A DNA stretch of 64,000 nucleotides from Pontederia crassipes (lineage: Eukaryota; Streptophyta; Magnoliopsida; Commelinales; Pontederiaceae): positions 37,589,171-37,653,170 of the forward strand of contig CM060194.1 of NCBI GenBank assembly GCA_030549335.1, written 5' to 3'. The notes beneath the pieces are model-generated. The model saw only the letters and a program-made list of their open reading frames with translations. It had not been told where the DNA came from and did not search any database. Positions 58,894 to 64,000 of the stretch are shown here, in pieces. Made by a program: the position numbers and the translations under genes. Positions within the stretch are counted from its first letter, which is position 1. The number at the start of each line of letters is the position of its first letter.

Positions 58894-59424
58894 TTTTAAA
58901 AAGAATTATTTCCTTATTTTTTTCTAAATTATTGTAATTTTTCGGATATAAATTCAAAGTATGAACTTATGTTACGACATCTCTAAACTTTACCGTATTT
59001 TTCACTTTAATTTTTTTGACTAATTCAATTAAATTTTCTATTATTTTTACTTTTTCTCATTTATGAAAAAATAAAATTCCTTTCCACCAACTCTTCTCAC
59101 TTTAATGTTAAGAAATAATATAAAAATTTAAAATATAAAACTTCTACCGGAGAGAGAGCACTCTATATAATAATAAATTGATTTTTTATATTTTTATATT
59201 ATTTTTTAACATTAAAAGTCAAAAGAGTTCGTGAAAGGATATTTTAGTCTTTTTATAAATGAAAAAAGTAAAAAATAATAGAAAAGTTAACAAATCAGAC
59301 AGAAGCATAAAGTGAAAAATGCTGTAAAGTTTAGGAATGTCGTAAGATAAGTTCGTACTTTAATGTTAGATAAGAAAAATCATGATAATTTATGATAGAT
59401 TTAAAGAGATAATCCTTTTAAAAA
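58894..59424. mobile_element. Foldback element, ~530-bp imperfect hairpin
   Basis: The left arm (58894-59125) is the imperfect reverse complement of the right arm (59190-59424). Matches in order include TTTTAAAAAGAATTAT with AAAAGGATTAT, GTATGAACTTATGTTACGAC with GTACGAACTTATCTTACGAC, CTCTAAACTTTACCGTATTT with CCTAAACTTTACAGCATTT, and TAATGTTAAGAAATAATATA with TAATGTTAAAAAATAATATA. The loop of 50-60 bases lies near 59159. No ORF. A transcript would form a long duplex, a possible source of small RNAs. Confidence 0.9.
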
Positions 59425-61920
59425 TAATCAATGCTGCGAGTCGTGGTTGATTTCTATTATAGTTGTGACAGAATTGAGTTGTCAAAAGTACAGCTAAAAC
59501 ATTGCACTTTTAAGATAATTTTACAACAATGTAGGATCCACTTTTAAATGTGATTTTTTAATAACTTTAGTTAAGTTAAAGAAAATTAAACACACTCTAA
59601 TATTTTCCTCCTAGGGTGTGTGGAGAAATCTCCTATGCCCAGGCGTCGAAAGTACGTCATTTAGAATTCAAAGTTACAAAGTTGAAGAAAAATTTTGATC
59701 GAATCTGAATTCAGACCGAGTTCTACTGTGTCTTTTTTAATTCGAAATAAGCGCCATTGAATCCAATCCAAATTCGAAGTCGACCCAATCGGATTCTTAG
59801 CAATTCAATCTGATTTCGTAGTTAAGTAAGAATATAAAGTTTAACCATATAAAATTGAACCGAGACCACCCGTACCTGCATGCATGGGATACCATGAATC
59901 CTTACCCTTGTTTTTTCTTCTGTTACATACATTTGAGGTTTTTAAATATACACCCGGTTTGGTTGTCCCCAATATGTTTCTTTTATTAGGTTTGGGATCT
60001 GAGATCTGCATGCAGAAAGGGAAGCACGAGGATTGAGCAATAATTCTGCATCAATGTGTCCCTCATTTTGTCTACTCCATGAGTATGAAACATGTCCACA
60101 GCTTGTGCATGACACTTGTAGCAGACAACACGCAAACTTTGGACGTGTGATAGTTCTTGTCACACCTTTTTTTTTTCTTGTCACAACTTGTCGGAGTTTG
60201 TGCATAGCATTTGTGTAACATACACACAAAACTATGATGCGTAAAACAAAGTTCTTGCATGAATGCATCAACTTCTTAAACCTAAGATGTGTTCGGTGAG
60301 AATTTTTACATGATCTTTGAAATCTCTAATTTGATAGGGTGAGAGTATTTATTTTGCTTATACCTTATAGTATTCTTAGTTTTCATTGGAGAAATAGTGT
60401 ACCGATCTTATTCATGGAACACCCCAAATTTTTAAGCATGCTTGAATAATTTTTTCTATTATCATGCTTGAATAAATTTTCTATGTTTACGCGCTGAAAA
60501 TACACCATTTTAGGACCCAAAATTTTGATTAAAGTTGAAGAAAAGTCATCGAAGTTTTGTGGTGTCAGACTCCGGCCCGAGCTTACTATAATTTGACTCA
60601 AGTTATCGACATCGACGATATCGAAACTAACGTAAGTTTGAAGTCGACCTAGATCCTAGGCAATCAGCCTTGGTTCCATGTTATTATATTAAGGTGAAAA
60701 TAAGTTTTATATGTTCGGTGTTGTATCAAGACAACTCACCTCTCGTGCCAACATACTAGGCTCGAGTTCCTGAACTAAAAGAGGAAAAAAGATTTTGAAT
60801 GCATATCAAATAGAGCCATCGACCCGAGTTTTAGAAAAAGTGAATGTTAATAAGTTCAATCAGGACTGACCCATGCCCACCTGAGCTCAGACCGAGTTCT
60901 GAAGTCACCCAATCTAAGTTTGAACCCACTCGACATGGCTCTCGTGATTATTAAGAAAAAATTATATCATGCCTTAATGGTGATTAAGTAGGTACGAAGA
61001 TAAAAGTTTAACATGAACTTCACCATGTGCATTGATTGTCAAGTTCAAATTAGTGAAGAAATAAGAGTTGGATTGTGATGACCCCTGTGATTGACATATA
61101 ATCTCCAAACTTAAAGTTTCGAGTCTAAAATATCCTTCAAGCTTCATATCTAAAGCACCATCTCCCCTAATTTTGTATTGATCCAATATGATCCAAAAGT
61201 ACATAAAAGTGCTATGGTAAACTCTTAATAAAAATTAAAGAGCTCATCTATAACAACACATAAATGTCTCTAAAACTTGTGTCTAAAATAAAGGAGATAT
61301 GATGCAACCCACCAAAATCTAAAGGTTACTTGTACAAAAAGAAAGAGAGAAAATAACAAAGAAAGGAAGAAAGAAAAATTTAAGTAAAGAAAATTCATTA
61401 TTTATTTATTTTGTCCAATCATGAATAGTTAAAATGTAAGCTATTTTTAGTAAGCAATAATATAAATATGTATTATCTCATGCATTGAGCATTATTGTGT
61501 ATGAACATTTTATTTCTTTATGTTTAAATTCACACAAACAGTTAAATTGATAAATAAAATTGAAGACGTGTGTAATGACGATGTTCATGATGATGCAAAG
61601 GTGCATATGCAGATTAAATAATTAGGAACTATTTTTTTAATGTAAAGTTATTTAAAATTTTATTAACATTTGATGAACTAGTAGGAAAAGAAAGTTACAG
61701 TATTTTCGCACTCCACCTTATTAACTTAGAAGCTTTTTAGCTTTCACATTTTTACATAAGAATATAGTTATTTATTATTTGATGAGCTTAAGTTTTTTCG
61801 ATCTTTACTATAAAATAAATTATTATATAGCATGTCCTAATTCCCAAAACTTCTTTTGGCTGCCCAACTTTTGGAATTTCTTTTATATGCACACAAGTGG
61901 GATTCCATCCCTTTTCCGTA
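59425..61920. other. AT-rich; degenerate dispersed words, no gene
   Basis: Related passages at about 59690-59860, 60540-60690 and 60860-61020 share CAGACCGAGTTCT, TTCGAAGTCGACC-like and GTTTAACATG/GTTTAACCAT words and seem to be old copies of one repeat. ORFs of 60-110 codons are unsupported. Confidence 0.45.
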
Positions 61921-62060
61921 AAGACACATGGGCAAAGGTCTAATTAAAAAGGATTCGCCCACTCACTCTTCACCACGATCATGCTTTCATGGAATCCATC
62001 GAGTTGGGACGCCCAAGCAGCAGTTGCACTCCCATCTCCTGTGTCTCATAATTGATATTG

Positions 62061-62062
<2 letters not shown>

Positions 62063-62115
<53 letters not shown>
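62063..62115. repeat. (TA)n microsatellite
   Basis: About 26 TA units, followed by CACACAC. Confidence 0.96.
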
Positions 62116-62121
<6 letters not shown>

Positions 62122-63079
62122 AAATTAGTGGGTTGATGTTAAGATAATATTTCTCGTAGGCTCTTGGAGTAATATCTTTTGCTGCGCAGATTGCATCGTA
62201 TATATGATGTAACGGCTCAAATGTGGCGACGCTGACTTTTGAGATTGTAGTTAGCGTCGTTGTTGGGAATAGAACATCGAAGATCGATGAATAATCAAGG
62301 CAACGAAGTAGAGAAATAGAAGAAAAGAGAAACACAATGATTTAGCATGATAAAACTCTCTTAATCAACGTGAATAAAAGAGAAACATTTATATGTAAAG
62401 AAGGTTGTCATCACAAAAAAAACCACTATGAGCAAAAAGAGTACATCATGATAAAATTCTAATACTCATATATATAAAGTTCCACACCGAGGATTCTCAT
62501 TTTTCATTTTTTTTTATTTTTTCTTTCATAATTTTGGGTGCATAGTACATAATTCAAGACATATCAATAGTCGTTTTGGCATCGAACTTTAGTGGAGCTA
62601 AAGTGATTGCATCGTGTACGTCTCGTCGACGTCAATGCGACGTTGATGCGCGAGCTGATGCCCAGTGTTGTGATGGCGTCGACCCTTGTGACTTTAAATT
62701 ATTGTATCATAAGTCATGTGACACCAGTGTGACACTAATGTGACGTTGATGTTTTGTCGTCGTTTGGCACAATTTTGATACTAATGCTTACGTTAATTAA
62801 TAAAATAATTATACATTAATTATGATTTTATAGAAGTATAAGAATACAAATATACATGCATGTATCCAAGTATAAGAATACAAGAAATACTTGTGGCACA
62901 AACTTATTAATAATTTCATTGAATGTACATAAATCGAAGTACACACACATATATATATAGAAATTCATATATATACCTATAGTGATATGTATTTAAGTAG
63001 GTAATGTTAATTTGTATAACTAATATATGGTACCTATATATATACTATAGTTTAACATATATATATCGATACACATATA
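62116..63079. other. No recognised gene
   Basis: 62560-62790 is richer in CGTCGACGTC and GTGACGTTGATG-type words without a clear period. The rest is AT-rich. Confidence 0.4.
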
Positions 63080-63440
63080 TGTGTATATATATGCATTTGT
63101 TGATATATTTAGGTAATATAAACTTATAATTATTATTTTTGTTTATATAAACTTATAATTAGGTAATATAAACATATCTTAATACAATTATGTGTATACG
63201 CATATGTTTATATAATTAGGTATACATATATGTTGATATCATTATGTGTATATATACATATGTGTGTATAGATTCATATGTTGATATAATTAGGTAATAT
63301 AAACTTATATGGGTGTATATGCATATTTTGATATAATTAGGTGTGCATATATGTTGATATAATTAGATATACATATATGTTGAAATAATTAGGTTATATA
63401 ATTACTTATATATACATTTGTTAATATAAATATTATATAT
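63080..63440. repeat. Degenerate AT-rich tandem repeat
   Basis: Repeated ACATATATGTTGATATAATT-like words followed by AGGTATACAT or AGGTAATATAAAC at irregular 30-50 base spacing. Confidence 0.75.
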
Positions 63441-63575
63441 ACATTTATCAAATTAATTATCTATAAATTATATCTTATATCCTTATACTCGTGCTTCCCT
63501 TGTTTTCTATTTTCAAGAGATGGCCCATTGTCTTCAAAACTTCAACCACACATCTTGATGTGGTACCTTCTGCCC

Positions 63576-63960
63576 AAGAGGATACTCTATCCACTAGTCA
63601 CTGCATGTGTGCCAAGAGGTGGGGTACTGAGTTGTGTCTAAAGAAGTACCAATGGTCAGGCCGAGAGGTGGACCCAGAGTGCCCTAATGTCATTTGCTTG
63701 TTGCAGTTCTTTCTTTGTCCGAATTGTATTTGGTTTTACGATATTGATGACTCCCTCCCGAGAGGATAATATATCCCTTAACTATCACATGTGTATCGAG
63801 AGGTGGGGCAATAATTGAGTTGCATCTAAGGAGGCATTGGCGATTAGTGTTAGGTAAGGCCGAGAGGTTTTTTTATTTTTTCTCTTCGAATCACACTTAA
63901 GAGGATTCCCCGAGAGACATTATCGCTTGTCAGCATTTAGTACAGGCCGAGAGACGGGTT
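63576..63960. repeat. Tandem repeat, period ~180 bp, 2-3 units
   Basis: CCCAAGAGGATACTCTATCC at 63576 and CCCGAGAGGATAATATATCC at 63756 start two units that both continue with a CACATGTGT/GCATGTGT word, CGAGAGGTGGGGCA or CAAGAGGTGGGGTA, GAGTTGYRTCTAA and GGCCGAGAGG. A shortened third unit begins CCCCGAGAGACATTAT near 63908. The 92-codon ORF over it (63491-63769) is not supported as a gene. Confidence 0.85.
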
Positions 63961-64000
63961 GACGTACATTTTAGGATTCCTCTAAGTCCGAAGGTAACCT

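Overview
This window looks like intergenic nuclear DNA of a flowering plant. It is AT-rich and has no bacterial-style gene layout. It is packed with plant transposon families: an Athila/Tat-type Ty3-gypsy element, a Tekay/Del-like chromovirus, long solo LTRs, an L1-type LINE, an Au-like SINE, a tRNA-derived SINE, hAT-type miniature elements and a Helitron terminus. Degenerate pieces of typical plant proteins occur too (a PMI1-like N-terminus, an ADP/ATP carrier, a FAR1/FRS domain, an EDR2-like DUF1336 domain). The species cannot be fixed from sequence alone. I see no convincing intact host gene; the best candidate is an unrecognised 68-codon minus-strand ORF at 20938-21144.

Layout. 1-10.2 kb holds hAT-like debris with minisatellites, a long-inverted-repeat element carrying a PMI1-like fragment, an unclassified repeat split by a 2996-bp solo LTR with a GCTGT target duplication, an ADP/ATP-carrier pseudogene and a FAR1/FRS-type pseudogene. 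10.2-19.6 kb is one decayed plus-strand Athila-type element (5' LTR, primer site, gag, protease, RT, RNase H). A 3.8-kb AT-rich block interrupts its RT; the integrase and 3' LTR are missing. 20.9-21.1 kb holds the small ORF.

22.2-41.8 kb is a nested stack. The outermost layer is one minus-strand chromovirus: 3' LTR at 22205-29118, polypurine tract at 29119, pol remnants, primer site at 39602-39613, 5' LTR at 39616-41838. Its 3' LTR contains a 663-bp hAT element (8-bp target duplication) and a 4.2-kb LTR retrotransposon (5-bp target duplication). The chromovirus 5' LTR preserves the empty site of both insertions. Its pol is split by an 8.5-kb minus-strand Athila/Tat-like non-autonomous element, which itself holds a solo LTR (CTCCT target duplication) and an Au-like SINE (20-bp target duplication).

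41.8-44.3 kb is a minus-strand LINE remnant with a YADD motif. 44.8-46.6 kb holds EDR2-like exons and a Helitron-type 3' end. 46.8-51.3 kb has several miniature inverted-repeat elements. 51.5-53.5 kb is a tandem array with a 415-416 bp period. 54.2 kb has a 167-bp ATT microsatellite. 54.8-59.4 kb has a hAT element with target duplication, a miniature element split by a tRNA-derived SINE, a GC-rich inverted-repeat element and a 530-bp foldback hairpin. 59.4-64 kb is AT-rich DNA ending in degenerate tandem repeats.

There is no operon-like or defence-like system here. The interest lies in the readable insertion order, captured gene fragments, quasi-palindromic CGTG-type motif arrays in the Athila/Tat-like elements, and the large hairpin. 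All comparisons were made by eye, so percentages and database matches are deliberately not given.
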